From: Cellulomonas xylanilytica
GTDB taxonomy: Bacteria > Actinomycetota > Actinomycetes > Actinomycetales > Cellulomonadaceae
Direction: 5' to 3'
DNA: 64,000 nucleotides
Assembly (NCBI RefSeq): GCF_007989805.1
Contig: NZ_BJUB01000003.1
Location: forward strand, 186,001-250,000
The notes below the pieces were generated by a model. It was not told where the DNA came from, did no database searches, and saw only the letters and a program-made list of their open reading frames with translations. The position numbers were made by a program, and so were the translations under genes. The first letter of the stretch is position 1; the number at the start of each line of letters is the position of its first letter. This document shows, piece after piece, positions 8,603 to 17,755 of this stretch.

Positions 8603-9541
8603 TCAGGCGCGCTCGGCCTCGACCAGGCGGGTGCGGAGCCGGACCATCGCAGCGGTGTGCATCTGGGAGATCCGGGACTCGGTGACACCGAGGACCCGAC
8701 CGATCTCGGCGAGGGTCATGCCCTCGTAGTAGTAGAGGACGACGACGATGCGCTCCCGCTCGCCGAGACACTCGATCGCGCGAGCCAGCAGGAACTTGGT
8801 CTCCGCCGCCTCGATCGAGCTGGCGGGGTCGAGCGTGCGCTCGTCGCCGAGGGTGTCGCCGAGCGAGACGCCGCCGGGGCGGTCGTCGCCGCCGCCGAGC
8901 AGCTCGTCGAGCGCCGCGACGTTCACGGTCGAGAGCTGCGAGTAGATCGCGCGCAGGTCCTCGACCGGCATCGCGAGGTGCTGGGCGACCTCGTCCTCGG
9001 TCGGCGTCCGGTGCAGCTTGGCCTCGAGCTCGGCGTAGGCGCGGTCGACGGACCGGGCCTTCGTGCGGACCGAGCGCGGGACCCAGTCCATCGCGCGCAG
9101 CTCGTCGATGATCGCGCCGCGGATGCGGGAAGAGGCATAGGACTCGAACTTGACCGAGCGGTCCGTCTGGTACTTCTCGATGGCGTCGATGAGGCCGAAC
9201 ATGCCGTAGGAGACCAGGTCGGCCTGCTCGACGGTGCTGGGCAGGCGCATCCCGACCCGGCCGGCGACCGCAGACACGAGCGGGGCGTAGTGCAGGATCA
9301 GGCCCTCGCGAGCACGGGCGGACGGCGTCGCCTTGTACTCCTCCCACAGGGCGTCGACCTCGTCGACGGAGCGGCTCGGCGCGACGGGGGTCCGGGGGGC
9401 CGGCACACCGCGCGTGATCGGGACCGACGCAGGTGCGAGCAGGTCCACCTCGGCCGACCGCGGCTGCGGGATGACGCCCTCGGGCGCGGTGCTGGTCAGA
9501 CGGGTGTGCACCGGGAAGGCGGTGTCCAGCTGCGTCGTCAT
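8603..9541 (-). CDS. whiG: RNA polymerase sigma factor, FliA/WhiG family
   Basis: A 312-residue alternative sigma-70 factor. Region 2 contains the core-binding and -10 recognition segments ([36 protein letters not shown]), region 3 follows, and region 4 ends with a helix-turn-helix ([19 protein letters not shown]). These are FliA/WhiG hallmarks. The place near rpsB, M23 and dprA matches Streptomyces whiG. In motile, non-sporulating relatives the factor drives flagellar genes (inference). Start: ATG 9541 has GGAG at a 6-base spacing; ATGs at 9553 and 9565 are alternatives. The N-terminal ~60 residues are low-complexity and poorly conserved. Confidence 0.93.
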   Translation of the reverse strand: MTTQLDTAFPVHTRLTSTAPEGVIPQPRSAEVDLLAPASVPITRGVPAPRTPVAPSRSVDEVDALWEEYKATPSARAREGLILHYAPLVSAVAGRVGMRLPSTVEQADLVSYGMFGLIDAIEKYQTDRSVKFESYASSRIRGAIIDELRAMDWVPRSVRTKARSVDRAYAELEAKLHRTPTEDEVAQHLAMPVEDLRAIYSQLSTVNVAALDELLGGGDDRPGGVSLGDTLGDERTLDPASSIEAAETKFLLARAIECLGERERIVVVLYYYEGMTLAEIGRVLGVTESRISQMHTAAMVRLRTRLVEAERA

Positions 9542-9561
9542 CGTCGACTCCATTGTCTTCC

Positions 9562-9747
9562 TCATGCTCCGGGGTGCACGTGCTCGAGCACCGAGCGGAG
9601 TCGCTCGGTGAAAAGGTGGTCGACATCACCGAGATATGCACCGTTGCCGGACCGCGACATTTCTCGCGGAGCACCCTGGTGCGCCGAGAACTCCGACGTC
9701 TGGAGCGCCGAAAAAGGCGTCCCCGTCGCGGTCTCGGTGATGTTCAT
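9562..9747 (-). CDS. Possible small leader protein upstream of whiG (61 aa)
   Basis: An open frame starting at ATG 9747 whose TGA (9562-9564) overlaps the first possible whiG ATG (9565). It encodes 61 residues ending [16 protein letters not shown]. About three quarters of its third codon positions are G or C, clearly above the non-coding strand but below neighbouring genes. No strong ribosome-binding site is visible and I recognise no family. It may be a real small protein coupled to whiG, or just the whiG leader. Confidence 0.3.
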   Translation of the reverse strand: MNITETATGTPFSALQTSEFSAHQGAPREMSRSGNGAYLGDVDHLFTERLRSVLEHVHPGA

Positions 9748-9756
9748 GTGAGTACG

Positions 9757-9780
9757 GTGACCTGAAACACAGCAGGTCAC
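9757..9780. promoter_or_regulatory. Inverted repeat upstream of whiG (candidate BldD-type operator)
   Basis: gtgacctg (9757-9764) and caggtcac (9773-9780) form a perfect 8-bp inverted repeat with an 8-base spacer. The outer GTGA-n16-TCAC has the layout of the AGTGA-n-TCAC sites bound by BldD, which controls whiG in Streptomyces; that link is inference. The rest of the gene-free stretch 9748-9945 is less GC-rich than its surroundings. It also holds ggcgaatc/gattcgcc (9814-9821, 9836-9843), which could be a dprA terminator or another operator. The whiG promoter must be in this region. Confidence 0.45.
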
Positions 9781-9945
9781 AAGGAGCACTTTCACCTGCG
9801 CGGCCTAACGGTGGGCGAATCCCGGTGCAATGTCCGATTCGCCGACGAACAATGGCCCGATTGCGCGAGTTTTTCACCCTCCCGACTCCTCACCCCCTCT
9901 CGGCGTCGACCGCTCTCGGCGCGCCTTCTGGACACCGCGCCGCCG

Positions 9946-11151
9946 TCATGGTGAGGCGACCGGCGCAACCACCCAGCCGGCACCACGGCGGACTGCCCAC
10001 CCGTCGAGCTCCAGGAGCCCCACCGCGCCCCGTGCCTCCGCGACGGTGACGCCCGCGAGGCTCGCGAGCCGGTCGACGTCGGTGGGCACGCGACGCGACA
10101 GTGCGTCGACGACGCGCAACGACACCGGGTCGAGGACGTCCCGCCGTCGGGCAGCTCGGTCGTCGGCCGAGCGCGCTGCGTCGGCCGCGGCCACGAGTCC
10201 CGAACCGATGGCTCCGGCGAGCTCCCGGACCTCGGCCGCATCCGTGACGCACACCGCGACACCCTCCCGCAGCAGCCGGTGGCACCCGGCGGACGCCATC
10301 GACGTCACCGGGCCCGGCACGGCGCCGACGGGTCGCAGCAGCCGTGCCGCATGGTGCGCGGTGCTCATCGCGCCCGAGCGCCACGCGGCCTCGACCACCA
10401 CCGTCGCCTGTCCGGCTGCGGCGATCAGCCGGTTGCGCTGCAGGAACCGGCTCTTGGTGGGCAGGCTGCCCGGCGGCACCTCCGAGACGAGCGCACCCCC
10501 GCAGCCCACGACCGTCTCCAGCAGGCGCGCGTTCCCCGCCGGGTAGGCCCGGTCGACGCCGCCGGCGAGGACGACCAGGGTCCGCCCACCGCGGGCGACA
10601 GCTCCCCGGTGCGCCGCCGCGTCGATGCCGTACGCACCACCCGAGACGACGCACAGGCCCTGCGCCGTCAGCTCGTCGGCGAGGTCGAACGCGACGCGTT
10701 CGCCGTAGGACGTCGCCGCCCGGGACCCGACGACGGCTGCCGACAGCGCGAGCACGGCACCGAGGTCCGGCTCACCGCGGAGCCACACGCAGAACGGCGC
10801 CGTCGTACCCAGGTCGTCGAGCGCGGACGGCCACCGAGGGTCTCCGGGGACCAGCAGGCTCCCCCCGAGGCGGTCGAGGTTCCCGAGGTCGCGGTGCGGG
10901 TCACAGTCGGGCAGCCGGACCGCCCACCGCGCGACGGCCGTCACCACCCGCCTCCGGTCGGCGTCGCCCAGGGGGCCGTGCCGGTCCTCGAGAGCGGCGA
11001 GATCGGGTCCGTCGCGGAGGGCCGCGCGAACCCACTCCAGGGCCTGCACGGCGCCGAGCAGGCCGACGAGCGTCCCGGCCACCGCGTCGCCGGGCTCCAC
11101 CAGGGCGCTCCACGTAGCGCGCGCCAGCAGCTCCACGTCGTCGGCGCTCAT
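9946..11151 (-). CDS. dprA: DNA-processing protein DprA/Smf
   Basis: A 401-residue protein that loads RecA on incoming single-stranded DNA during transformation. The Rossmann-like DprA core is seen in AVVGSRAATSYGERVAF, CVVSGGAYGIDAAAHRGA and the PTKSRFLQRNRLIAA loop. An N-terminal SAM-like region (1-90) and a C-terminal winged helix (about 340-401) flank it. The start is ATG 11151, whose ATGA overlaps the stop of a short leader frame; a GTG at 11172 is an alternative. It follows comM as in most actinobacteria. Confidence 0.93.
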   Translation of the reverse strand: MSADDVELLARATWSALVEPGDAVAGTLVGLLGAVQALEWVRAALRDGPDLAALEDRHGPLGDADRRRVVTAVARWAVRLPDCDPHRDLGNLDRLGGSLLVPGDPRWPSALDDLGTTAPFCVWLRGEPDLGAVLALSAAVVGSRAATSYGERVAFDLADELTAQGLCVVSGGAYGIDAAAHRGAVARGGRTLVVLAGGVDRAYPAGNARLLETVVGCGGALVSEVPPGSLPTKSRFLQRNRLIAAAGQATVVVEAAWRSGAMSTAHHAARLLRPVGAVPGPVTSMASAGCHRLLREGVAVCVTDAAEVRELAGAIGSGLVAAADAARSADDRAARRRDVLDPVSLRVVDALSRRVPTDVDRLASLAGVTVAEARGAVGLLELDGWAVRRGAGWVVAPVASP

Positions 11152-11246
11152 GCGCGACCCCCCCGGGTCCACGGCGTCAGGGCGTGCCCCTTCTCGGCGC
11201 TCATGCGCCGTTCCCTCGGGTCCGCAGCAGCAGGGCGTGCCCCACC
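11141..11246. repeat. 53-bp imperfect tandem duplication at the comM-dprA junction
   Basis: Two head-to-tail copies (11141-11193 and 11194-11246). Both start tcggcgctcatgcgc and share cgggtcc and agggcgtgcccc, with roughly 80% identity overall. The unit covers the comM 3' end and the dprA start codon, so the junction itself was duplicated. The 53-base length is not a multiple of three, and the extra copy encodes the leader frame described above. Confidence 0.85.
11148..11204 (-). CDS. Short leader frame (18 codons) between comM and dprA
   Basis: ATG 11204 overlaps the comM stop (ATGA) and the frame ends in a TGA that overlaps the dprA start (again ATGA). The 18-residue product MSAEKGHALTPWTRGGRA copies both flanks: it begins like DprA (MSA) and then resembles the ComM C-terminus (GHALLLRTRGNGA). 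It therefore arose from the 53-bp tandem duplication. It may keep ribosomes coupled from comM to dprA, or simply be a scar. Confidence 0.45.
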   Translation of the reverse strand: MSAEKGHALTPWTRGGRA

Positions 11247-12724
11247 TCGGCGCGGCCGGGTGCCGGGCGCCCGGCGAGGTCCGCCAGCGTCCACGCGACG
11301 CGCAGCACGCGGTCCACGCCGCGCAGGCTCAGGGTGCCGCGGTCGAGCGCGCGGTCCAGGTCGGCGACGAGCGTGCGGTCAGGTCCCAGCCGCTCCCGCA
11401 GCCAGCTCCCCGGGACGTGGCCGTTGGTGCGCCAGGGCGTCCCGGCGAGCCGTCGCGCCTGCGCGGTGCGCGCGTCGAGCACCCGTGCGGCGACGGCGGC
11501 CGAGGACTCCCCGACCCCCGGTCCCGACCGCGCGGGGTTCAGCTCGACCTGCAGGTCCACCCGGTCCAGCAGCGGACCCGACAGCTTGCCGAAGTACCGA
11601 CGCCGCTGCTCGCTCCGGCACGTGCAGGCCAGTCCCTTGCCGACGCCCTGCCCGCACGGACACGGGTTGGCGGCGAGGACCAGCTGGAATCGCGCGGGAT
11701 AGCGGGCGGTCCCGGCAGCCCGGTGGAGCACCAGCTCGCCGTGCTCCAACGGCTGCCGCAACGTCTGCAGCACCGCGGTCGAGAACTCCGGAGCCTCGTC
11801 GAGGAACAGGACGCCGCGGTGCGCGCGGGAGGCCGCCCCGGGGCGCGGTACACCCGATCCCCCGCCCACGACGCTCGCCGGTGTCGCGGTGTGGTGCGGG
11901 TCCTCGAAGGGTGGCCGACGCAGCAGTCCCCCACCGGGGTCGAACGCACCGGCCACGGAGTGCACCGCCGTGACCTCGACGGCATCCGCCTCCGACAGGT
12001 CCGGCAGCAACCCCGGCAGACGAGCCGCGAGCATGGTCTTGCCGGTCCCCGGCGGCCCGACCATCAGCAGGTGGTGCCCGCCCGCTGCGGCGACCTCGAG
12101 ACACGTCCGGGCTTCGTCCTGCCCGACCACGTCGGCCAGGTCCAGCGACGTGCCGACCGGCGGCCGTGGCACGGCCTCCGGGGACACGGCCGCCACGTCC
12201 GGCACGTCGACGGTGGCGCCGTAGCCCGCGGCCACCTCGGCCAGGCTCGTCGCGCCGACGACCCGTGCGCCCGGCACGAGGCGCGCCTCCGCCGCGTTGG
12301 CCTCCGCGACGACCACCCGGCACCACCCCGCGGCGACAGCGGCCGCCACCGCGGGCAGCACGCCACGCACGGGCCGGAGCCGACCGTCGAGCCCGAGCTC
12401 CGCGAGGTGCACCACCCCGTGGGGCGCGGTCGGGTCGATCGCCTCGGCGCCGGCCAACGTGGCCACGGCGATCGCCAGGTCGAAGCCCGAGCCCGACTTG
12501 GGCAGCGTCGCCGGTGAGAGGTTCACCGTGATGCGCCGGTTGGGCCACGCGAGGCCCGAGGACGTCACGGCTGCGCGCACACGGTCGCGCGACTCGGCCA
12601 GCGAGGCGTCCGGCAGACCGACGAGCGTGAACGCCGGCAGTGACGGCGCGAGGTGCGCCTCGACGTCGACCACGTGCCCGGTCAACCCCACGAGCGCGAC
12701 GCCCAGCGTCCGGCCGAGCACCAC
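11201..12724 (-). CDS. comM: YifB/ComM family Mg-chelatase-like AAA+ ATPase
   Basis: A 507-residue hexameric helicase-like ATPase; ComM promotes branch migration of donor DNA during natural transformation. An N-terminal ChlI-type domain (1-180, with a Lon-protease-like fold) precedes the AAA+ core: Walker A GPPGTGKT at 223-230, Walker B FLDEAPEF, and a cysteine-bearing segment NPCPCGQG typical of YifB. Start GTG 12724 overlaps the yraN stop by one base; GTG 12721 is also possible. The 3' end carries the tandem duplication leading into dprA. Confidence 0.94.
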   Translation of the reverse strand: MVLGRTLGVALVGLTGHVVDVEAHLAPSLPAFTLVGLPDASLAESRDRVRAAVTSSGLAWPNRRITVNLSPATLPKSGSGFDLAIAVATLAGAEAIDPTAPHGVVHLAELGLDGRLRPVRGVLPAVAAAVAAGWCRVVVAEANAAEARLVPGARVVGATSLAEVAAGYGATVDVPDVAAVSPEAVPRPPVGTSLDLADVVGQDEARTCLEVAAAGGHHLLMVGPPGTGKTMLAARLPGLLPDLSEADAVEVTAVHSVAGAFDPGGGLLRRPPFEDPHHTATPASVVGGGSGVPRPGAASRAHRGVLFLDEAPEFSTAVLQTLRQPLEHGELVLHRAAGTARYPARFQLVLAANPCPCGQGVGKGLACTCRSEQRRRYFGKLSGPLLDRVDLQVELNPARSGPGVGESSAAVAARVLDARTAQARRLAGTPWRTNGHVPGSWLRERLGPDRTLVADLDRALDRGTLSLRGVDRVLRVAWTLADLAGRPAPGRAEVGHALLLRTRGNGA

Positions 12725-13080
12725 TAGACCACCCCCTCGAGGTGGTCGACCTGGGCGGCGCCGCGGGCGGGGAGCAGCACCGCGATCACGTCGATGCGCA
12801 CCGACCCCGGGTGCACGTCGTGCGCGGCGAGCCACTGCGCCGCCAGCCGCCGCACGCGCGCGAGCTTGCGGAGGGTCACGGCCTCGGCGGGGTGGCCGAA
12901 CGCGATCGACCGTCGCGTCTTGACCTCCACGACGACGAGCTCGTCGCCGTCGAGCGCGACGAGGTCGAGCTCGCCGTCCCGCCCGCGCCAGTTCCGGTCG
13001 AGCACGTCCCATCCGCGGGAACGGACGTGGGCTTCCGCCACGTCCTCCCCGTACCGCCCCACTGCGTCCTTCGCGCGCAC
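12724..13080 (-). CDS. YraN family (UPF0102) putative endonuclease
   Basis: A 118-residue protein of the restriction-endonuclease-like fold. It shows the family pattern: GRYGEDVAEAHVRSRGWDVLDRN, GRDGELDLVALDGD and VVVEVKTRR, supplying the D..ExK metal-binding residues. The yraN-comM-dprA order is conserved in many bacteria and points to a DNA-handling role, though biochemistry is scarce. Its stop overlaps the comM start. Confidence 0.92.
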   Translation of the reverse strand: MRAKDAVGRYGEDVAEAHVRSRGWDVLDRNWRGRDGELDLVALDGDELVVVEVKTRRSIAFGHPAEAVTLRKLARVRRLAAQWLAAHDVHPGSVRIDVIAVLLPARGAAQVDHLEGVV

Positions 13081-13147
13081 CGGACCACCTCCGCACAGGA
13101 CGCTGCCAGCGTGGAGCTGCCGGCGGGGCCGGCATGCCGTGTCTCGT

Positions 13148-13163
13148 GGAGGTGCTCACCTCC
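13148..13163 (-). terminator. Small perfect hairpin in the DUF2469-yraN gap
   Basis: ggaggtg/cacctcc (13148-13154, 13157-13163) with a 2-base centre. It lies in the 233-base gap 13081-13313, after the DUF2469 stop and before the yraN start. It could end the lepB-rnhB-DUF2469 transcript or be an operator for yraN-comM-dprA. Nothing else convincing is seen in the gap. Confidence 0.35.
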
Positions 13164-13313
13164 GTGCGGGCTGTGGGCGGCTCGGCGAGCGAGGACGTGA
13201 CCGGAGGTCAGCAGGGACCCGTGCTGCGAGGCGCGCGCTACAGGCTCCTCGCCTTCGGAGTCGCCGGCGTCAGCGAGCCCTCCGGGCGTCGCGCCGATCC
13301 TGTCCGGTCGGTG

Positions 13314-13637
13314 TCAGCGGGCGAAGCCTGCGCTGCCGCCCAGGTCGAGCTCGGCCTTGGCCAGCTCCTCGACGTTCACGTCCTTGAACGTGACGACGCG
13401 CACGGACTTCACGAACCGAGCCGAGCGGTACACGTCCCAGACCCACGCGTCGGCGAGCGTCAGCTCGAAGTACACCTCACCGGCCGCGGACCGGACCTGC
13501 AGGTCCACCTGGTTGGCGAGGTAGAACCGCCGCTCGGTCTCCACGACGTAGGAGAAGAGCCCCACGACGTCGCGGTACTCGCGGTACAGCGCGAGCTCCA
13601 TGTCGGTCTCGTAGTTCTCCAGGTCCTCCGCGCTCAC
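13314..13637 (-). CDS. DUF2469 family protein
   Basis: A 107-residue protein from GTG 13637 (an ATG at 13655 would add six residues). It matches the DUF2469 pattern: SAEDLENYETDMELALYREY at the N-terminus and YVVETERRFYLAN, then WVWDVYRSARFVKSVRVVTF. The family is confined to actinobacteria and sits almost always after rnhB. Function unknown; the acidic N-terminus and small size suggest a soluble protein. Confidence 0.88.
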   Translation of the reverse strand: MSAEDLENYETDMELALYREYRDVVGLFSYVVETERRFYLANQVDLQVRSAAGEVYFELTLADAWVWDVYRSARFVKSVRVVTFKDVNVEELAKAELDLGGSAGFAR

Positions 13638-13693
13638 CGGGACATCATCCCCCATGCGTGCGCCCGGGCGACGCGACGCCACGGCAGGGACCG

Positions 13694-14479
13694 TCAGAAC
13701 ACCTCGTCGGGACCGGTGCCCGGTCCGAGGAACGCCTCGCCGCCGAGGGGCTCGCCCTCCAGTATCTCGTCCGCCACGGTGCCCGGCAGCCGCCAGGAGC
13801 GGCGGTGCAGCACGCACGGTCCGAGCTCGCGCAGCGCCGCCATGTGCTCGGGCGAGGCGTAGCCCTTGTTCTCGTCCCAGCGGTACGCGGGATGCTCCGC
13901 GGCGAGGCCGACCATGAGGGCGTCCCGCTCGCACTTGGCGAGCACGCTCGCCGCCGCGACGGACGCGCACGTCCGGTCGGCCTTCACCTTCAGGTGCACC
14001 CGCGGAGCGGGCAGCGTCGGCTCTGCCTCGAGCGTGAACAGGTCGGCCTGCGCCGGCTGGCTGAGCCAGTCGTGCGACCCGTCCAGGAGCACCACGTCGA
14101 CGGGTCCGACGACCTCGGTGACGGCGGTCAGCGCACGCGTCCCCGCGAGCCGCAGGGCCGCGATGATGCCGACCTCGTCGATCTCCGCGGCGCTCGCGTG
14201 CCCGACCGCACGGGCGAGCCCCCAGCGCCCGAGGGCGGGGAGCAGCCGCGTGCGCGCGGCCGGAGCGAGGAGCTTCGAGTCCGCGACGCCCTTCGGGGCG
14301 GACCGGGTGCTCACGTCCACGACGACGACCCCGACGCTCACCGGGCCGGCCAGCGAGCCGCGGCCGACCTCGTCCATGCCGGCCAGGAGCCGTGCGCCGT
14401 CCCGCAGGAGCACCCGCTCGTGGCGCAGGTGCGGGGCGGCCCGCGGAGCGGTCGACCTGGGTGCGGCGAGCAGGGTCAC
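13694..14479 (-). CDS. rnhB: Ribonuclease HII
   Basis: A 261-residue enzyme that removes ribonucleotides from RNA-DNA hybrids. The catalytic acidic residues are in [13 protein letters not shown] and VLLDGSHDW, and the conserved [14 protein letters not shown] segment is present. Start GTG 14479 overlaps the lepB stop (GTGA), so translation is coupled. The N-terminal ~30 residues are a basic extension typical of actinobacterial forms. Confidence 0.95.
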   Translation of the reverse strand: MTLLAAPRSTAPRAAPHLRHERVLLRDGARLLAGMDEVGRGSLAGPVSVGVVVVDVSTRSAPKGVADSKLLAPAARTRLLPALGRWGLARAVGHASAAEIDEVGIIAALRLAGTRALTAVTEVVGPVDVVLLDGSHDWLSQPAQADLFTLEAEPTLPAPRVHLKVKADRTCASVAAASVLAKCERDALMVGLAAEHPAYRWDENKGYASPEHMAALRELGPCVLHRRSWRLPGTVADEILEGEPLGGEAFLGPGTGPDEVF

Positions 14480-15324
14480 GGCTGGTCGGGCACGTCCGCG
14501 AACGTGCTGGTCGGGTTGCGGAGGAGCCCCATGCGCTCGATCGGCCACACGGTCACGAAGGCGGTGCCGACGACGTTGTCGATCGGGACCGACCCGCCGC
14601 CGGGCTTGCCCTGGTTGTAGCGCGAGTCGGACGAGCGCGAGCGGTTGTCTCCCATGACCCAGATGCCGTTGTCCGGGACGGTCACGTCGAACGCGATGTC
14701 GCTGGGCGCCACGCCCGCTGCCAGGTACGGCTCGTCGAGCGGCTCGCCGTTGACCACCACGGGTCCACCCGCCTCGGCCGTCACGTGGTCTCCGGGGAGG
14801 CCGATCAGGCGCTTGACCAGGTGCTCGTTGGCGTCGGCCGGGTAGAGCCCGATGAAGGTGAGGACGTTGTTGATCGCACCGCGCACGGGCCCCGGGTCCG
14901 GGACGGTGCCGGACGGCAGCCACCCGCCCGGGTCCTTGAAGACGACGATGTCGCCGCGGCGCAGGTCGAACGGCCCCGGCGTGAGCTTGCTGACGAGGAT
15001 CCGGTCGTCCTCGATGAGCGTGTCGTGCATCGACTGGCTCGGGATGAAGAACGCCTGCACCAGGAACGTCTTGACCAGCAGCGACAGCACGATCGCGCTG
15101 ACCAGGATGATGACGGTCTCGCGCAGCAGCGACCCCGCGCCGTTCGGGCGCCGCGCGGCGGCGTGCCGACGCGTGTCGGAGTGCGCGGACCCGTCGTCGG
15201 GCGCCGTCACGTCCGGCATCTGGGGCCCGTCGCGGCCCTGCTCGGGGCCGTCGGTCGACTCCCGGCCCGGCCACGACGTGGCCGACGAGTCCTCGTCGAG
15301 GTCGCGGGAAGGTCGGTCGATCAC
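14476..15324 (-). CDS. lepB: Signal peptidase I
   Basis: A 282-residue membrane protease that removes signal peptides from exported proteins. A ~60-residue charged cytoplasmic N-terminus precedes one membrane segment (around [18 protein letters not shown]). The catalytic Ser is in [11 protein letters not shown] and the catalytic Lys in [10 protein letters not shown]; the later [12 protein letters not shown] box is complete. Start taken as GTG 15324, with GAGAG 7 bases upstream; GTG 15330 and ATG 15363 are alternatives. Upstream lies the rplS terminator, so it likely has its own promoter. Confidence 0.95.
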   Translation of the reverse strand: MIDRPSRDLDEDSSATSWPGRESTDGPEQGRDGPQMPDVTAPDDGSAHSDTRRHAAARRPNGAGSLLRETVIILVSAIVLSLLVKTFLVQAFFIPSQSMHDTLIEDDRILVSKLTPGPFDLRRGDIVVFKDPGGWLPSGTVPDPGPVRGAINNVLTFIGLYPADANEHLVKRLIGLPGDHVTAEAGGPVVVNGEPLDEPYLAAGVAPSDIAFDVTVPDNGIWVMGDNRSRSSDSRYNQGKPGGGSVPIDNVVGTAFVTVWPIERMGLLRNPTSTFADVPDQP

Positions 15325-15466
15325 TCGCACACTCTCGCATGCGGCGGGCCCTGCCGTGCACACGACCAGCCGTCGAGATCGGCCGTCGTGACCGGGTCAA
15401 CGTCGTCGTGACCCGGTTCCCGGCGCCCCCGTGCCTCTGACCAGCGCGGGCGCTGCCGGACACACC

Positions 15467-15500
15467 GACGGGCGGCCACCGAGATCGGTGACCGCCCGTC
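15467..15500 (-). terminator. Hairpin terminator after rplS
   Basis: Arms 15467-15480 and 15487-15500 form a 14-bp stem with one mismatch and a 6-base loop, 21 bases after the rplS stop. The 142 bases between it and lepB contain two copies of a gtcacgacg-type motif but no promoter I can defend. Confidence 0.75.
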
Positions 15501-15521
15501 GGGACGCGCGTGCGAGAAGGG

Positions 15522-15890
15522 TCAGGCCTTCTTCGCGGCGGGGGTGAAGTCGCGCTTCTCCTTGATCTTGGCCTTCTTGCCACGGAGCTTGCGCAGGTAG
15601 TACAGCTTCGCGCGGCGCACGTCGCCGCGCGTCACGACCTCGATCGACTCCAGGCTCGGGGAGTGCACGGGGAACGTGCGCTCGACGCCGACCTGGAAGC
15701 TGACCTTGCGGACCGTGAACGTCTCGCGGACACCGTCACCCTGGCGGGCGATGACGACACCCTGGAACGCCTGGATGCGGGAGCGGTTGCCCTCGACGAC
15801 CTTGACGTTGACCTTGAGCGTGTCGCCGGCGCGGAACTCCGGGATGTCGGTGCGCAGCGATGCTGCGTCGACCTGATCGAGCGTGTGCAT
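15522..15890 (-). CDS. rplS: 50S ribosomal protein L19
   Basis: A 122-residue L19, at the 30S-50S interface. The family motifs [26 protein letters not shown] and the C-terminal [20 protein letters not shown] are intact. It is the last gene in the order rpsP-khpA-rimM-trmD-rplS and is followed by a strong hairpin. Confidence 0.98.
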   Translation of the reverse strand: MHTLDQVDAASLRTDIPEFRAGDTLKVNVKVVEGNRSRIQAFQGVVIARQGDGVRETFTVRKVSFQVGVERTFPVHSPSLESIEVVTRGDVRRAKLYYLRKLRGKKAKIKEKRDFTPAAKKA

Positions 15891-16115
15891 GTGATGTCAC
15901 TTCCCCGCCCTGCCACAGGTCAGGAACGTCGTCGAGGGCGTCTCGGCCGCCCCGTGCAGGGCAGGACCGGCGTCCTTGGTCTGATGGTCCGGTGCGTCCG
16001 GGCGGAACCCCGGGTGGTCGTGAGTCGTCTCCCCTGTGGCAGAGACGCGACCTGCGCGCACCAACGGGCAAGTCTGCCACACCGGCGGCAGCCACGGTAA
16101 ATCAGGTGCTGCAGG
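15891..16115 (-). promoter_or_regulatory. trmD-rplS intergenic region (rplS leader)
   Basis: 225 bases without a gene, between the trmD stop and rplS. ctgccacag near 15910 and ctgtggcag near 16033 could pair over about 115 bases, enclosing the leader, and a third gtctgccac copy lies near 16072. A structured L19 leader with autogenous control is possible, but it does not match any leader I can name. Confidence 0.3.
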
Positions 16116-16886
16116 TCACGCGCGTGCGAGGCGTCCGTCCACCGGGAGCCACCCGAGCGACTCCAGGAGGGACAGGTCGTGCCTGTCGAGCTCGTCGACG
16201 GGCATCGCCGCGATCAGGTCCGGCCGACGTGCGGCGGTCCGCTCGAGCGCGGTGTCCCGGCGCCACCGGGCGATCCGTGCGTGGTGTCCCGACAGGAGCA
16301 CCTCGGGGACGTCCAGACCCTCCCACGCCGGCGGCTTGGTGTAGACGGGGTACTCCAGCAGGCCCGCCGCACCGTGGGACTCCTCGACGAGCGACTCCGG
16401 GTTGCCGACGACCCCGGGAAGCAGGCGCGCGACGGCCTCGACCACGACGAGCGCGGCCACCTCGCCGCCGTTGAGCACGTAGTCGCCGAGGGAGAACTCG
16501 GTGACGCGTCCGCGCGACCGGTAGTGCTCCGCCACCCGGGCGTCGATCCCCTCGTACCGGCCGCAGGCCAGCACCAGGTGCTCCTCGTCGGCGAGCGCCT
16601 CTGCCGTGCGCTGCGTGAACGGCTCGCCCGACGGCGTCGGCACCAGCAGGTGCGCGTCCTCGTCGAGCAGCTGGTCCAGCGCGGTCCCCCACACGTCGGG
16701 ACGCATGACCATGCCGGCGCCACCGCCGAACGGGGTGTCGTCGACCGTCCGGTGCCGGTCGGTGGTCCAGTCCCGGAGGTCGTGCACGCGCAGGTCGAGC
16801 AGACCGCTGGTGCGGGCCTTGCCGACGAGTGAGAGCTCGAGCGGCGCCAGGTACTCGGGGAAGATCGAGACGACGTCGATGCGCAC
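16116..16886 (-). CDS. trmD: tRNA (guanine37-N1)-methyltransferase
   Basis: A 256-residue SPOUT enzyme that methylates G37 of tRNAs to keep reading frame. The deep-knot SAM site is seen in [13 protein letters not shown] and [16 protein letters not shown], and the catalytic region in [16 protein letters not shown]. Start GTG 16886 follows the rimM stop by one base, giving the family N-terminus [12 protein letters not shown]. Length is standard. Confidence 0.97.
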   Translation of the reverse strand: MRIDVVSIFPEYLAPLELSLVGKARTSGLLDLRVHDLRDWTTDRHRTVDDTPFGGGAGMVMRPDVWGTALDQLLDEDAHLLVPTPSGEPFTQRTAEALADEEHLVLACGRYEGIDARVAEHYRSRGRVTEFSLGDYVLNGGEVAALVVVEAVARLLPGVVGNPESLVEESHGAAGLLEYPVYTKPPAWEGLDVPEVLLSGHHARIARWRRDTALERTAARRPDLIAAMPVDELDRHDLSLLESLGWLPVDGRLARA

Positions 16887-16887
16887 G

Positions 16888-17436
16888 TCAGTCGTCGTCT
16901 CCCACGGTCTCCTCGGACACCACCAGGTTCGCGGCGTCGGACGCCAGCAGACCACCGGGCGGGTCGAGCACCACGCGGCCGCCGGCGACGTCGACGACCG
17001 GCACGATGACCTTCACGAACGGGACGAGCGTCCGGGCGCCGTCGGGCTCCCGCAGCACGAGCATGTCGTGCGCGGGCAGGTGCTCGAGGCCGACGATCTC
17101 GCCGAGCACCCGGCCGTCCACGTGCTCCGCACGCAGCCCCGCGAGCTCGTGCGGGTACCACGCGTCGTCCTCGTCGGAGCTGTCCTCCTCCACGACCAGC
17201 TCGGTGCCACGCATCGCCTCGGCCGCCGTGCGGTCCGAGATCTCCGCGAACGTCACGTACCAGCGGTCCTGCTGCGTGCGCGTGCTGACGACCGTCAGCG
17301 GGCCACGTGCCGCAGGCTCGGTGGCGAGCACCGCGCCGTCACCGAAGCGGTCCTGCGGGTTGTCGGTCCGCAGGTCGAGGGCGACCTCTCCGCGCAGGCC
17401 GTGGGCACGGCCGATCCGCGCGACGGTCAGCTGCAT
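16888..17436 (-). CDS. rimM: Ribosome maturation factor RimM
   Basis: A 182-residue 30S assembly factor acting on the 3' major domain of 16S rRNA. The N-terminal RimM barrel ([17 protein letters not shown]) and the C-terminal PRC-barrel ([30 protein letters not shown]) are present. Start ATG 17436 has GAGG 6 bases upstream; the ATG four codons earlier lacks one. It is directly followed by trmD. Confidence 0.95.
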   Translation of the reverse strand: MQLTVARIGRAHGLRGEVALDLRTDNPQDRFGDGAVLATEPAARGPLTVVSTRTQQDRWYVTFAEISDRTAAEAMRGTELVVEEDSSDEDDAWYPHELAGLRAEHVDGRVLGEIVGLEHLPAHDMLVLREPDGARTLVPFVKVIVPVVDVAGGRVVLDPPGGLLASDAANLVVSEETVGDDD

Positions 17437-17471
17437 GGTGGTCCTCACGATCGAAGTGGGCGGTCATGGCG

Positions 17472-17505
17472 AAGGCCCGGTCCCCAGGTTAGGGGACCGG
17501 GCCTT
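17472..17505 (-). terminator. Hairpin between khpA and rimM
   Basis: A perfect 14-bp stem (17472-17485 with 17492-17505) and a 6-base loop, 10 bases after the khpA stop. It probably limits read-through from rpsP-khpA into rimM-trmD, so the ribosomal protein is made in excess over the modification enzymes (inference). Confidence 0.7.
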
Positions 17506-17515
17506 GCGCAGGAGT

Positions 17516-17755
17516 TCAGCGCCGGTCGACGTCCACGACGTCGACGCGGACCGCGCCGTCCGTCGAGAGCGCACCGACGACGGTGCGCAGCGCACGGGCC
17601 GTCCGACCGCCACGGCCGATCACGCGGCCGAGGTCGTCGGGGTGCACGCGCACCTCGAGCAGGTCGCCACGACGCAGCGTCGACGCGTTCACGCGGACGT
17701 CGTCCGGGTGGTCGACGATGCCACGCACCAGGTGCTCGAGAGCGTCGGCGAGCAT
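17516..17755 (-). CDS. khpA: KhpA, KH-domain RNA-binding protein
   Basis: A 79-residue single KH domain with the GxxG RNA-contact loop in RVIGRGGRTARALR. KhpA, with KhpB, binds RNA and affects cell division and elongation in Gram-positive bacteria. Its ATG overlaps the rpsP stop by one base (TGATG), so the two are coupled, as in nearly all actinobacteria. Confidence 0.95.
   Translation of the reverse strand: MLADALEHLVRGIVDHPDDVRVNASTLRRGDLLEVRVHPDDLGRVIGRGGRTARALRTVVGALSTDGAVRVDVVDVDRR

Noticed and set aside
13081..13313. Possible small gene in the DUF2469-yraN gap
   Set aside because: No frame combines a start, ribosome-binding site and typical codon use; only a short hairpin is supported.
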